A stretch of 17,572 bases of DNA from Defluviitaleaceae bacterium. GTDB taxonomy: Bacteria; Bacillota; Clostridia; Lachnospirales; WRAX01. Location of the stretch: the NCBI GenBank assembly GCA_009787945.1, contig WQSI01000011.1, positions 1 through 17,572 of the forward strand, in the 5' to 3' direction. The notes beneath the pieces were generated by a model, which ran no database searches, was not told the origin of the DNA, and saw only the letters and a list, made by a program, of their open reading frames with translations. The translations under genes and the position numbers were made by a program. Every line of letters starts with the position of its first letter. The stretch's first letter is position 1. Shown piece by piece: positions 1 to 6,933 of the stretch.

Positions 1-522
1 GATAATTTGCCCTTCATAGACCCCCACAGTGGCAGGAGGAGTAACAACATCTGGATGGGTACCAGGATAGACAGGGGCATTTGCCACAACGTAGCTGCCC
101 CGCATGTGGACAGGACCAAATTCTGGCGCGGTGATGTTCCCTGTTGTTCCGCGGTTTACATGCCAAAGGTTAGAACCGCCGATATATTCAACTTGAGCTA
201 TATTGTCCTCAAATAAAGTGACGCGAAGAATGCGCAACGCGCCGCCAATGGGGAAAACAAGCTCAAAAACATCCCCTCCTGTGGTGAGATATTCCACAGG
301 GAAGCTAAGATGTATCATACCCTCGTCAAGAGAACGCGGCACAAGGGTAGGGCTTGGATTGATAAAGTTCCCTAAATCCAAATCCATATCCATGCCAGAG
401 CTTAGCTGGGTTGCGGCGCGCAGCGGCATCTCGAACACGGCAAAATAGCCAAAAATCATAACAAAGGCTAAAAAGGCCGCCATGGTCTTTTTGCCTATTT
501 TCTTTAGTCTAGTAATCCTCAT
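1..522 (-). CDS. Secreted protein of unknown function, N-terminal part (runs off left edge)
   Basis: An open frame of 174 codons reads from ATG at 522 to the window edge without a stop. The start is set by GGAGGG (minus strand, 534-529) seven bases upstream. Residues 1-13 are basic (MRITRLKKIGKKT) and are followed by a hydrophobic stretch at about 14-36, so an N-terminal signal peptide or membrane anchor is likely; the LRAAT just after it could be a cleavage region. The rest is beta-rich looking, with many Gly, Val, Pro and Thr and few charged residues, as in extracellular proteins. I do not recognise a family. The hydrophobic stretch, start and promoter are seen directly; extracytoplasmic location is inferred. 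The C-terminus, and so any catalytic or anchoring domain, is outside the window. Confidence 0.75.
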   Translation of the reverse strand, partial: MRITRLKKIGKKTMAAFLAFVMIFGYFAVFEMPLRAATQLSSGMDMDLDLGNFINPSPTLVPRSLDEGMIHLSFPVEYLTTGGDVFELVFPIGGALRILRVTLFEDNIAQVEYIGGSNLWHVNRGTTGNITAPEFGPVHMRGSYVVANAPVYPGTHPDVVTPPATVGVYEGQII

Positions 523-581
523 AATATGCCCTCCGAAATAATTTTATCTCAAATATTTTAATGTATAAAGTCAGCCCTTAC

Positions 582-610
582 ATTATAACACAACGCGGTA
601 GAAATTTCAA
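582..610 (-). promoter_or_regulatory. Promoter of the secreted-protein gene
   Basis: On the minus strand TTGAAA (610-605) lies 17 bases from TATAAT (587-582), about 60 bases upstream of the ATG at 522. Matched by eye to the sigma-A consensus. Confidence 0.6.
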
Positions 611-632
611 CAAAAAAATCTTTAAAAAAGTA

Positions 633-661
633 TTGCAAATTTTCTTGTTTTGGTGTATCAT
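633..661 (+). promoter_or_regulatory. Promoter of the ferredoxin pair
   Basis: TTGCAA (633-638), a 17-base spacer and TATCAT (656-661) precede the first ferredoxin by about 70 bases. It is divergent from the minus-strand promoter at 582-610. No similar site is visible in the 67 bases between the two ferredoxin genes, so both probably share this promoter. Confidence 0.55.
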
Positions 662-731
662 AGTTTAAGGGAGCAACGTGCCTTAATTTACATATCGGAC
701 AATGCCCCAAAAACCTTAAGGAGGTAATATC

Positions 732-896
732 ATGGCTTACACAATCACAAAAAATTGCATTACCTGTGGTGCTTGCCTGCCAGAATGTCCTGTTTCTGCC
801 ATTTCTGAGGGTGAACCTTTTAACATTGACCCAGATATGTGCATTGACTGTAATGCTTGTGCCGTTGTATGTCCTACGGACGCGATTGAGTCATAA
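732..896 (+). CDS. 2[4Fe-4S] ferredoxin, first copy
   Basis: A 54-residue cytoplasmic electron carrier of the clostridial type. Two classic motifs are complete: Cys9, 12, 15, 19-Pro and Cys37, 40, 43, 47-Pro. In this family the fourth Cys of each motif completes the other cluster, giving two low-potential [4Fe-4S] centres. It would serve redox enzymes such as pyruvate:ferredoxin oxidoreductase or hydrogenase; no partner gene is in this window. The length matches the family (about 55). The start is set by AAGGAGGT at 718-725. It is followed at 964 by a paralogue with 41 of 54 identical residues. This copy is more acidic near the C-terminus (T49, D50, E53). Confidence 0.95.
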   Translation: MAYTITKNCITCGACLPECPVSAISEGEPFNIDPDMCIDCNACAVVCPTDAIES

Positions 897-963
897 AAGG
901 CTTTGTTGTGTCCTTAAAAACTTTCGGAAACAAAATTTTAAAATATTTTTAGGAGGTAATATC

Positions 964-1128
964 ATGGCTTACACAATCAATTCAAACTGCATCTCTTGTG
1001 GTGCTTGCCAACCAGAATGTCCAGTAAGTGCTATCACTGAGGGCTCTCCGTACACCATCGACCCAGATACTTGCATTGACTGCAATGCTTGTGCTGCTGT
1101 ATGTCCTGTAGGCGCAATTGATAGCTAA
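964..1128 (+). CDS. 2[4Fe-4S] ferredoxin, second copy
   Basis: A 54-residue paralogue of the preceding ferredoxin with the same two CxxCxxCxxxCP motifs (Cys9/12/15/19 and Cys37/40/43/47). The start is ATG 964, with AGGAGGT at 951-957. The open frame extends upstream into the first gene, but that part has no ribosome site and does not resemble ferredoxin. The segment from the ribosome site through codon 6 is the same in both copies over 29 bases, so the duplication included the translation signal. Changes between copies avoid the cysteines and cluster at residues 6-7, 28-31, 36 and 49-50. A terminator follows directly. Confidence 0.95.
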   Translation: MAYTINSNCISCGACQPECPVSAITEGSPYTIDPDTCIDCNACAAVCPVGAIDS

Positions 1129-1140
1129 TTTAAAACTTCT

Positions 1141-1175
1141 AAAGACCTTTGGCACAGCCTGGGTCTTTTTCTTTT
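1141..1175 (+). terminator. Terminator of the ferredoxin operon
   Basis: AAAGACC (1141-1147) pairs with GGTCTTT (1162-1168), with an inner GGC/GCC pairing, followed by a T-rich run. It begins 13 bases after the second ferredoxin stop. Confidence 0.8.
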
Positions 1176-1196
1176 GTCAAATAAAATGTTTTATTG

Positions 1197-1225
1197 TTGA
1201 CTTATTATTGTCACTTTATTGTAAT
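1197..1225 (+). promoter_or_regulatory. Possible promoter upstream of the Gly-rich ORF
   Basis: TTGACT (1197-1202), 17 bases, TGTAAT (1220-1225). If used, transcription would start at about 1232, exactly where the inverted-repeat element begins, so the element would form the 5' leader of the small ORF at 1421. The -10 match is only fair. Confidence 0.35.
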
Positions 1226-1231
1226 AATATA

Positions 1232-1341
1232 GGGTCTGTTGAATAGTTCAAAAAACTGGAGCGACTTTTGAGGGCGAAGCCCGAAATTTGGGATTTTGCG
1301 TAGCAAAATCAGCGTAAGTTTTTACATTTTTCAACAGACCC
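1232..1341. mobile_element. 110-bp inverted-repeat element, MITE-like or leader hairpin
   Basis: The ends are a perfect 12-bp inverted repeat, GGGTCTGTTGAA (1232-1243) and TTCAACAGACCC (1330-1341). The imperfect match continues inward to about 38 bp per arm. Inside are two further hairpins: GGGC/GCCC around 1272-1282, and GATTTTGC (1292-1299) with GCAAAATC (1303-1310). It contains no ORF of note. I see no target-site duplication, so a MITE or insertion-sequence remnant is an inference; a structured leader RNA is the alternative. Confidence 0.5.
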
Positions 1342-1420
1342 CACAGCGAACATGTCATCACCACTATTGTGGAGCTTGCATACTATGGACTAAGTTGACA
1401 AGCGAAACGAGGTGAAAAAT

Positions 1421-1549
1421 ATGTTTGGTCCATTTTGGGGCGGTGGCTTCGGTGGCTGGGGTCGCGGTTGCGGTTTTGGTGGCTGTGGTTTTGGTCGCGG
1501 TTTTTGGGGCGGCGGTCCGTTTTGGGGCGGTCGTAGATTCTGGTGGTAG
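1421..1549 (+). CDS. Small Gly/Phe/Trp/Arg-rich protein (42 aa)
   Basis: ATG at 1421 follows GAGGTGA (1409-1415) by five bases and opens a 42-codon frame ending in TAG. About half the residues are Gly. The rest are mostly Phe, Trp and Arg, with two Cys (residues 17 and 22) in GC-G-F-GGCG context and a terminal RRFWW. There is no signal peptide and no run that could span a membrane. I do not recognise a family. Spore-coat or structural Gly/aromatic-rich proteins, or a precursor peptide, are possible. No modification enzymes are nearby. A small structured protein is less likely than a disordered or aggregating one. That it is translated is inferred from the ribosome site and the clean low-complexity frame. 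Confidence 0.6.
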   Translation: MFGPFWGGGFGGWGRGCGFGGCGFGRGFWGGGPFWGGRRFWW

Positions 1550-1559
1550 TTTTTAAAAG

Positions 1560-1593
1560 GCAGTTATCAGTTATCGGTGATTAGTTATTAGTT
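1560..1593. repeat. Short AGTTAT-type direct repeats
   Basis: Four loosely repeated units of the AGTTAT/TTAGTTA kind lie between the Gly-rich ORF and its probable terminator. Their role is unknown. Confidence 0.4.
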
Positions 1594-1630
1594 AAGGGCG
1601 GGTCAAGTTGGGCTTGCCCTTTTTTCTTTT
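1594..1630 (+). terminator. Terminator after the Gly-rich ORF
   Basis: AAGGGC (1594-1599) and an inner CAAG pair with CTTG and GCCCTT (ending 1621), with a small bulge, followed by a T-rich run to 1630. The 3' arm overlaps the -35 of the next promoter. Confidence 0.6.
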
Positions 1631-1642
1631 TTGGTGTATTAT
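1614..1642 (+). promoter_or_regulatory. Promoter of the ABC-F gene
   Basis: TTGCCC (1614-1619), 17 bases, TATTAT (1637-1642). The predicted transcript start near 1649 leaves only about 11 bases before ATG 1660. It shares the GGTGTAT context with the ferredoxin promoter. Confidence 0.5.
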
Positions 1643-1659
1643 AGTATGTGGTGATTATT

Positions 1660-3549
1660 ATGATATTTTCTTGTAGAGATATTTCCCTTTCATTTGGTGC
1701 GCAAAATGTTTTGCGTGATGTGGGGTTTGATTTGAAAGATAAGGAAAAGACGGCACTTGTGGGGGTTAATGGTGCTGGCAAGTCCTCTATTTTTAAGGTT
1801 ATTTTAGGGCAAATACCTGCTGACGGCGGCACTATGGCATTGGCAAAAGGTGCTAGAATTGGGCATTTGTCCCAAGAAATGGATTTAAACCCGAAAAATA
1901 CTATTTCCCAGGAAATGTTGTCGGTTTTTGACCACCTTGCCAAGTTGGAAGAGGAAATTCGCCTTGCGGAAATTGAGATGGCAGAGCTTTCTGGTAACGC
2001 CTTAGAAAAGTTTATGGAAAAATATTCCCGAATGGTGCAGAATTTTGAGCAAAACGGCGGTTATGAGTATAAAAGCCGCGCCAGAGGGGTGGCAAGCGGT
2101 CTTGGTTTCACCTCTGCCGAGCATGACCTGCCCATTTCCATGCTGTCTGGCGGACAAAAAACCCGTGTGGGGCTTGGAAAATTGCTTTTAACTCAACCAG
2201 AGCTGCTGTTGCTGGACGAACCAACGAACCACCTGGACATACGCGCCATAGGCTGGCTTGAGGAATATTTTCTGCGGGAATACCACGGCTGTGTGCTTAT
2301 TATCAGCCATGACCGCTTCTTTTTGGATAAAGTTGTAAAAAAAGTCATTGAAGTGGAGCACGGCATTACAAAGTCCTACAAAGGCAACTATTCCGCCTTT
2401 GTAGAGCAAAAAGCCAAAAATTTTGAAATTGAGCAACGGCATTTTGATAATCAACAGCAAGAAATTAAGCGTATGCAGGCATCTATTGACCTTCTGCGGG
2501 CTTTTGGGCGGGAAAAGCATATCAAGCGCGCCAGAAGCAAAGAGAAAATGCTTGCAAAAGTGGAGCGGGTAGATGCGCCCAAATCTGCCCCCAGCCCTAT
2601 GCGCCTTGCCCTTGCGCCGAAAACACAAAGCGGAAATGATGTGCTGAAAGTGGTTGATGGGCGCAAGGCATTTGGCGACATTACCTTGTTTCGCAATGCC
2701 CAGTTAGATATTAAACGAGGTGAAGCAGTTGCCCTAATTGGTGAAAACGGTGTTGGCAAAACCACCCTTTTTAAGATGATTTTAGAAGGGGCAGAGGGCA
2801 TCACCCTTGGCAGTAATGTGAAAATTGGCTATTACGACCAAACCCTTGATTTTGAGGACAAAGACAAGACGATTTTCATGGAAATAAGCGACGCTCACCC
2901 TCGTATGAAAAATCAGGAGATACGCTCTGCCCTTGCCGCCTTTTTGTTTGTTGGAGATGATGTTTTCAAGCCAATTTCTGCCCTTTCTGGAGGAGAAAAA
3001 GGTCGGGTTGCCCTTGCCAAACTTATGCTGTCTGACATAAATTTCCTTATGCTTGATGAGCCTACCAACCATCTGGACTTGTTTTCCAAGGAAATTTTGG
3101 AAGGGGCAATAAATAGCTATGACGGCACGGTGCTGTATATCAGCCATGACCGTTATTTCATCAACAACACAGCTGACAAAATTTATGAGCTAAAACCAGA
3201 TAAAACAACGGTTTATCTAGGTAATTATGACTACTATATGGAAAAAACCGCTGAACCTTCTGCGGTTGCCGCTAACCAAGTTAATGACAGCGATAATAAG
3301 CAGGCGTATTTAAATCAAAAAGAGCAACAGGCGAAGGAGCGGCAGTTAAAAGCGAAAATTGAGCGGCTGGAGAAGGCAATCGAAGAAACCGAAATGGCAA
3401 TTATGGAGCAGGATGGTATTTTGTTCCAGTCAGATGTGGCAACAGACCCCGCCAAAGCCCAGGAAGTTTATTTGATGAAGGCGGCGTTAGAAGCCAAGCT
3501 GGAAAATTTGATTGAGGAATGGGAAGAAGCTATGAAGGATGGGTTTTGA
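1660..3549 (+). CDS. ABC-F family ATP-binding protein (Uup/YdiF type)
   Basis: A soluble 629-residue tandem ATPase with no membrane segments. The first ABC domain has Walker A GVNGAGKS at 35-42, signature LSGGQ at 163-167 and LLLLDEPTNHLD with catalytic Glu187. The second has GENGVGKT at 361-368, LSGGE at 442-446 and LMLDEPTNHLD with Glu467. Residues about 240-325 are the charged interdomain linker that in ABC-F proteins reaches into the ribosomal tRNA exit or peptidyl-transferase region. Residues 548-625 form a charged coiled-coil tail as in Uup/YdiF. Such proteins act on ribosomes; some give antibiotic resistance, but nothing here points to a resistance subtype. ATG 1660 is preferred over GTG 1648 because the promoter would start the RNA at about 1649. 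The 3' end overlaps the convergent VanZ-like gene by 20 bases. Confidence 0.93.
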   Translation: MIFSCRDISLSFGAQNVLRDVGFDLKDKEKTALVGVNGAGKSSIFKVILGQIPADGGTMALAKGARIGHLSQEMDLNPKNTISQEMLSVFDHLAKLEEEIRLAEIEMAELSGNALEKFMEKYSRMVQNFEQNGGYEYKSRARGVASGLGFTSAEHDLPISMLSGGQKTRVGLGKLLLTQPELLLLDEPTNHLDIRAIGWLEEYFLREYHGCVLIISHDRFFLDKVVKKVIEVEHGITKSYKGNYSAFVEQKAKNFEIEQRHFDNQQQEIKRMQASIDLLRAFGREKHIKRARSKEKMLAKVERVDAPKSAPSPMRLALAPKTQSGNDVLKVVDGRKAFGDITLFRNAQLDIKRGEAVALIGENGVGKTTLFKMILEGAEGITLGSNVKIGYYDQTLDFEDKDKTIFMEISDAHPRMKNQEIRSALAAFLFVGDDVFKPISALSGGEKGRVALAKLMLSDINFLMLDEPTNHLDLFSKEILEGAINSYDGTVLYISHDRYFINNTADKIYELKPDKTTVYLGNYDYYMEKTAEPSAVAANQVNDSDNKQAYLNQKEQQAKERQLKAKIERLEKAIEETEMAIMEQDGILFQSDVATDPAKAQEVYLMKAALEAKLENLIEEWEEAMKDGF

Positions 3550-4033
3550 TTTTGCTCACCCTTCTGTAGAAAATTTTGAAAATAGCATACCCAAACAACC
3601 CTCCCGCGGTGTTATGAATTATATCTTCGATTGAAAATACCCCTCGGTTTGTTATTAGTTGAGTTGCTTCAATAACCAGCGTAGCGAGGATTGACAGGGG
3701 TAGGATAATATATATTTTTGCAAGCCCCCGCCAAAGGGCTGGAACTAAAAAGCCCAAGGGCACAAACATTGCAATGTTTAAAATGATGCTTAGGGCTTCT
3801 ATGCGGGCAAGGTCTGGAGGGGCAGTCAGCCACCTGCGGTAGGAGGCTATTGGGTCAAGCTCAAATTGGGCATAGGGAGAGCCGCGGAAAACCACCAAGG
3901 TAACGGACGCCACCAAGGCTATATAAACACAGAAAACAACCTTCAAAAAGGCTTTTCTGTCGTTTTTGCATAACAAAATAATACAAACAAGAATACATAT
4001 TATTGAAATTATGTTAATAATATCCAAAATCAT
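3530..4033 (-). CDS. VanZ-like family membrane protein
   Basis: 167 residues with about five hydrophobic segments (near 2-22, 28-48, 80-100, 106-124 and 142-157). VanZ-family landmarks are present: NIAMFVPLGF at 86-95, a polar IEATQL in the fourth segment, and SIEDIIHNTAGGLFGY at about 134-149. In the founding member VanZ gives low teicoplanin resistance; most chromosomal homologues have no known function, and none is claimed here. The start is uncertain: GTG 4036, ATG 4033 and TTG 4024 are in frame, and AAGGG (4040-4036) is best spaced for the TTG. The promoter would put the RNA start almost at the gene. It converges on the ABC-F gene, with a 20-base overlap of coding ends. Confidence 0.85.
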   Translation of the reverse strand: MILDIINIISIICILVCIILLCKNDRKAFLKVVFCVYIALVASVTLVVFRGSPYAQFELDPIASYRRWLTAPPDLARIEALSIILNIAMFVPLGFLVPALWRGLAKIYIILPLSILATLVIEATQLITNRGVFSIEDIIHNTAGGLFGYAIFKIFYRRVSKIKTHPS

Positions 4034-4044
4034 CACCCTTGTTT

Positions 4045-4073
4045 AGTATACTATTTAAAAAGAAGAAAAACAA
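4045..4073 (-). promoter_or_regulatory. Promoter of the VanZ-like gene
   Basis: On the minus strand TTGTTT (4073-4068), 17 bases, TATACT (4050-4045). The start point falls near 4038, giving a leader of only a few bases. Confidence 0.5.
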
Positions 4074-4076
4074 GCA

Positions 4077-4105
4077 TTGAATTATTTTTTTGTATAGGGT
4101 ATAAT
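4077..4105 (+). promoter_or_regulatory. Promoter of the aminopeptidase P gene
   Basis: TTGAAT (4077-4082), 17 bases, perfect TATAAT (4100-4105), 33 bases before the ATG. It lies back to back with the VanZ-like promoter. Confidence 0.7.
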
Positions 4106-4138
4106 GAGGGTACTAATTTATCTTCGGAGGATTTTCTA

Positions 4139-5431
4139 ATGAAAATTTCAAAAGAGTTTTATGAGAACAACCGCAAAAAGTTTGCTGACCTTATGGAGAA
4201 TGGCAGTGCCTTTGTAATTTATTCAGGCTCTGCCCCTGTTATGCGGGGGGACCGCTTTTATGACTACAGCCCCCAGCGCAATTTCTTGTATTTAACGGGG
4301 ATTGACAAGCCTGGCCTTGCCTTGATGATTACCAAAAACATTAAGGGCGAGACCATGAGCCGCATTTATCTGCAGCGTTATGACGAAAGTGCCGCTAAAT
4401 GGGGCGGTTCTGCCCTTACGGCCGAGAAAGCCAAGGAGCTTTCTGGCATAGAGCAAGCCGCCTACATAGATGACCTGATAATGGAAGGTGATGGGCGGGT
4501 TGTTGGTGTGGCTTCTGCATTTGTTCGCGGCCGCGCCAAAACCCTTTATCTTGATTTGGAAAACCGCAGCCTTACCGCGCCAAACACCCCAGACCTTGAC
4601 CTGGCAAAGCTTGTTGGGGAAAAGTTCCCTGCTGTTAAAATCGTGGATGCTCACCCTCTTTTAGGCGGTTTGCGCCTTGTGAAGGATGCCGCTGAAGTGC
4701 CTATGATGCAAAAGGCAGTTGATGTAACTGGGGAAGCCTTTAATGCCCTTTTAGACAATGCAAAGCCTGGCATGTTTGAATATGAGCTTGAAGCTCACAT
4801 AGACTATGTTTTCAAGAAAAACAACTGCCGCAGAGGTTTTGATGTTATTATGGCTAGTGGTGTTAATGGCACTATTTTGCACTATCACGACAACAACTGC
4901 AAAATAGAGGATGGCGACCTTGTTCTTGTTGACTATGGGGCGGATTGCGGCTGGTATTCTGCTGACATCACCCGCACTTTCCCAATTAACGGCAAATTTA
5001 CCGACCGTCAAAAACAGCTTTATAATATTGTATTAGACGGCATGAAAATGATTATAGACATGATAAAGCCTGGGGTGAAGTTTTCAAGCCTTAATGAAGA
5101 GCTTAAAAAATATTATGCCAAAGAGCTTAAAGCCATTGGTTTGATTGACAAAGATGAAGATGTTGTTAAATATTTTTATCACGGAGTTTCCCATATGCTT
5201 GGACTGGAAGTCCATGACGTTGGGGCTGGGTCAACCTCCACCGACGGGGAGCTTTTAATTGTTCCTGGCATGTATATCACTGTTGAACCTGGGCTTTATG
5301 TGGCTGAGGAGAAAATCGGCATCCGCATTGAAGATGACATTTTGGTGACAGAAACAGGAAACCAAAACCTTAGCAAGCATATTATTAAGGAAGTTGATGA
5401 AATTGAAGCCTATATGGCTAATCGTAAATAA
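4139..5431 (+). CDS. pepP: Xaa-Pro aminopeptidase (aminopeptidase P, M24B)
   Basis: A 430-residue cytoplasmic dimetal peptidase that removes an N-terminal residue preceding proline. Residues 1-170 match the aminopeptidase P N-terminal domain (FYDYSPQRNFLYLTG at 40-54). Residues 185-425 are the pita-bread catalytic domain. All five metal ligands are visible: Asp265 (VDYGAD), Asp276 (SADITRTF), His352 (YHGVSHMLG), Glu383 (VEPGLY) and Glu398 (IRIEDD). His248 in LHYHDN is the usual conserved extra histidine. The length fits the family. The start follows GGAGG (4126-4130) by eight bases and its own promoter. With the M32 carboxypeptidase and pyroglutamyl peptidase further on, it suggests intracellular peptide turnover. 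Confidence 0.95.
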   Translation: MKISKEFYENNRKKFADLMENGSAFVIYSGSAPVMRGDRFYDYSPQRNFLYLTGIDKPGLALMITKNIKGETMSRIYLQRYDESAAKWGGSALTAEKAKELSGIEQAAYIDDLIMEGDGRVVGVASAFVRGRAKTLYLDLENRSLTAPNTPDLDLAKLVGEKFPAVKIVDAHPLLGGLRLVKDAAEVPMMQKAVDVTGEAFNALLDNAKPGMFEYELEAHIDYVFKKNNCRRGFDVIMASGVNGTILHYHDNNCKIEDGDLVLVDYGADCGWYSADITRTFPINGKFTDRQKQLYNIVLDGMKMIIDMIKPGVKFSSLNEELKKYYAKELKAIGLIDKDEDVVKYFYHGVSHMLGLEVHDVGAGSTSTDGELLIVPGMYITVEPGLYVAEEKIGIRIEDDILVTETGNQNLSKHIIKEVDEIEAYMANRK

Positions 5432-5438
5432 TGCCTAA

Positions 5439-5630
5439 CGTCATTAGACCTGTTCCGAAACCTGCTTTCGTCAGATTTTTGAGGATTTTTGTTGAAACGC
5501 AAGGTGGCAGAACCCCCACATACCCATAGGTATGTGGGGGTTCTGCCACCTTGCGTTTCGGCAAAAAGACCAAAAAGATGGCGGAATGAGGTTTCGGAAC
5601 AGGTCTATTGCAGGTTCGCCTGCAATGACG
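5439..5630. repeat. Small palindrome split by an inserted element
   Basis: Joining CGTCATT (5439-5445) to the sequence from 5610 gives a perfect 12-bp-arm palindrome: arms CGTCATTGCAGG and CCTGCAATGACG around loop TTCG. The left arm is interrupted after seven bases by the 161-bp element. The intact right part still forms the hairpin ATTGCAGG-TTCG-CCTGCAAT at 5607-5626. It probably was a REP-like repeat before the insertion. Confidence 0.7.
5446..5606. mobile_element. 161-bp MITE-like hairpin element with 3-bp target duplication
   Basis: The termini are perfect inverted repeats of 18 bp, AGACCTGTTCCGAAACCT (5446-5463) and its complement (5589-5606). The centre is a perfect 31-bp inverted repeat (5494-5524 and 5529-5559) with a four-base loop CATA; the parts between pair imperfectly. 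ATT flanks it on both sides (5443-5445, 5607-5609). Removing the element and one ATT restores a perfect palindrome. It encodes no transposase, so movement would need one acting in trans. In RNA it would fold into one long hairpin between pepP and the next gene. Confidence 0.75.
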
Positions 5631-5649
5631 ATTTTTTGGAGGTAAAATT

Positions 5650-6930
5650 TTGATAGACATAAACAAGGCTAAACGGTTTTTTGAAGATTGGGAGCAAATA
5701 TGTGATAAGGATAATGGCGAACTTTGGGGCTTCCCTTTGCATACACCATTTATGTTTATTGATGACCAGCGCAATATAGTTGCTAATCAGCCTGATGCTG
5801 AAGGTAATTTGAAGCCCGAAAACGGCGTTTATGTAGGCGAATTTCCCGAAAACCAAGCGTTTGCTGCCACTGCCACTGATTTTGGCGGCACACGATGGGG
5901 AACCATGCCTTGGGGGATGCTTGAAAAAGCAATCACTGGCAATATTCCTTCTAAAGTTTTGGGGGCTGTTGCGGTGAAAGTTTTGTCAAAAATGATTGTT
6001 GCCAAAACTATAAGATGCTTAATACATGAGGCTATCCACTGCATCCAACCGCCAGAAATGTTTGAGGGAGAAAGTGGCGTAGGGCATCTTAATAATCCCC
6101 GAGCCCGTCTGCTGCTGTTGCTTGAAGCCTCCGCCCTGCATCATTCACTTGTGGTAAGCGGTGATGGTGAGCGTTTGGCGGCTGTTACCGCCGCCCTTTC
6201 TGCAAGGCAAAAGAGGGAGCTGGATTTTGGCGGAACAGCCCAGGAGGCTGAAAGGGAAATATGCGAAGGTTCTGCTGTGTTTACAGAAATAATGCTGGGT
6301 GTTGCCAAAGAAAAGCACGTGAGCGTGTTGAAAAATGAGTTTTTGGCTTCGCTTAAAAGGAGCAGTTCATTCACGAACCTTGCAGGATATTGCCTTGGGG
6401 CTTTGTATTGCTTTGCTTTGGATAAATATGACATTAAAGCTCGGCAAACTATGGGTTGGGATGTGAACATGGCAGAATTGTTGCAGAAGGTTGCTGGCGT
6501 GGCGGAAATCCCTGATTTTAAGGATATTGACTACAAAGTATATGGGCTTAATGAAATCTTAAAAAGCGAAAAGAAGTTGTCGGATAAGCATAACCGCATG
6601 ATACAAGAGATTCGTGATAAATTTATTGAAGGGTCTGTTTTGGTTTTGCATGGGGATGGTCGGGCTTCTATTAATGGTCAGATGATACATGTGGAAGGTT
6701 TGGGCTTGGTTATGCGGGGTAATGTGGAATATCACGGGGAAGTGGGGAAGCTGGTCGCCGTGGGTGGTGATGTTTTGAAAGCAGCTCCAGACCTTTGGAA
6801 AGTTTCTGCTGAAAACATTAAAGTTGACGGCAAGAAAATAACTGGTAATAATTGGGAAATGGAATTAAAAGATGGATATATCTGCGTAGAAGGTGGCAAG
6901 AATTGGATTTTAATAAAGCCAGAGGATTAA
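5650..6930 (+). CDS. Unrecognised protein with an HExxH zinc-peptidase-like motif
   Basis: 426 residues starting at TTG 5650; GGAGGT (5638-5643) is six bases upstream and there is no better start nearby. I do not recognise the family. HEAIH (126-130) sits in a hydrophobic helix-like context (IRCLIHEAIHCIQ) and resembles a zincin active site. EGSAVFTE (206-213) lies 76 residues later and resembles the EGxAxYxE helix that supplies the third zinc ligand and a following Glu in some gluzincins. The last ~100 residues are Gly/Val-rich and look like a separate beta domain. No signal peptide is seen, so it is probably cytoplasmic. The next gene (DUF2161) begins three bases after the stop, so they are likely one operon. 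No clear promoter is visible between the hairpin element and this gene. Confidence 0.8.
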   Translation: MIDINKAKRFFEDWEQICDKDNGELWGFPLHTPFMFIDDQRNIVANQPDAEGNLKPENGVYVGEFPENQAFAATATDFGGTRWGTMPWGMLEKAITGNIPSKVLGAVAVKVLSKMIVAKTIRCLIHEAIHCIQPPEMFEGESGVGHLNNPRARLLLLLEASALHHSLVVSGDGERLAAVTAALSARQKRELDFGGTAQEAEREICEGSAVFTEIMLGVAKEKHVSVLKNEFLASLKRSSSFTNLAGYCLGALYCFALDKYDIKARQTMGWDVNMAELLQKVAGVAEIPDFKDIDYKVYGLNEILKSEKKLSDKHNRMIQEIRDKFIEGSVLVLHGDGRASINGQMIHVEGLGLVMRGNVEYHGEVGKLVAVGGDVLKAAPDLWKVSAENIKVDGKKITGNNWEMELKDGYICVEGGKNWILIKPED

Positions 6931-6933
6931 CAA

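Noticed and set aside
766..963. N-terminal extension of the second ferredoxin giving a 120-residue protein
   Set aside because: The extension reads the first ferredoxin gene in the wrong frame. The true start at 964 has AGGAGGT and gives a normal 54-residue ferredoxin.
5607..5630. tRNA-like fragment because of a GGTTCGCC T-loop-like sequence
   Set aside because: No acceptor, D or anticodon arms are present; it is the right part of a simple palindrome.
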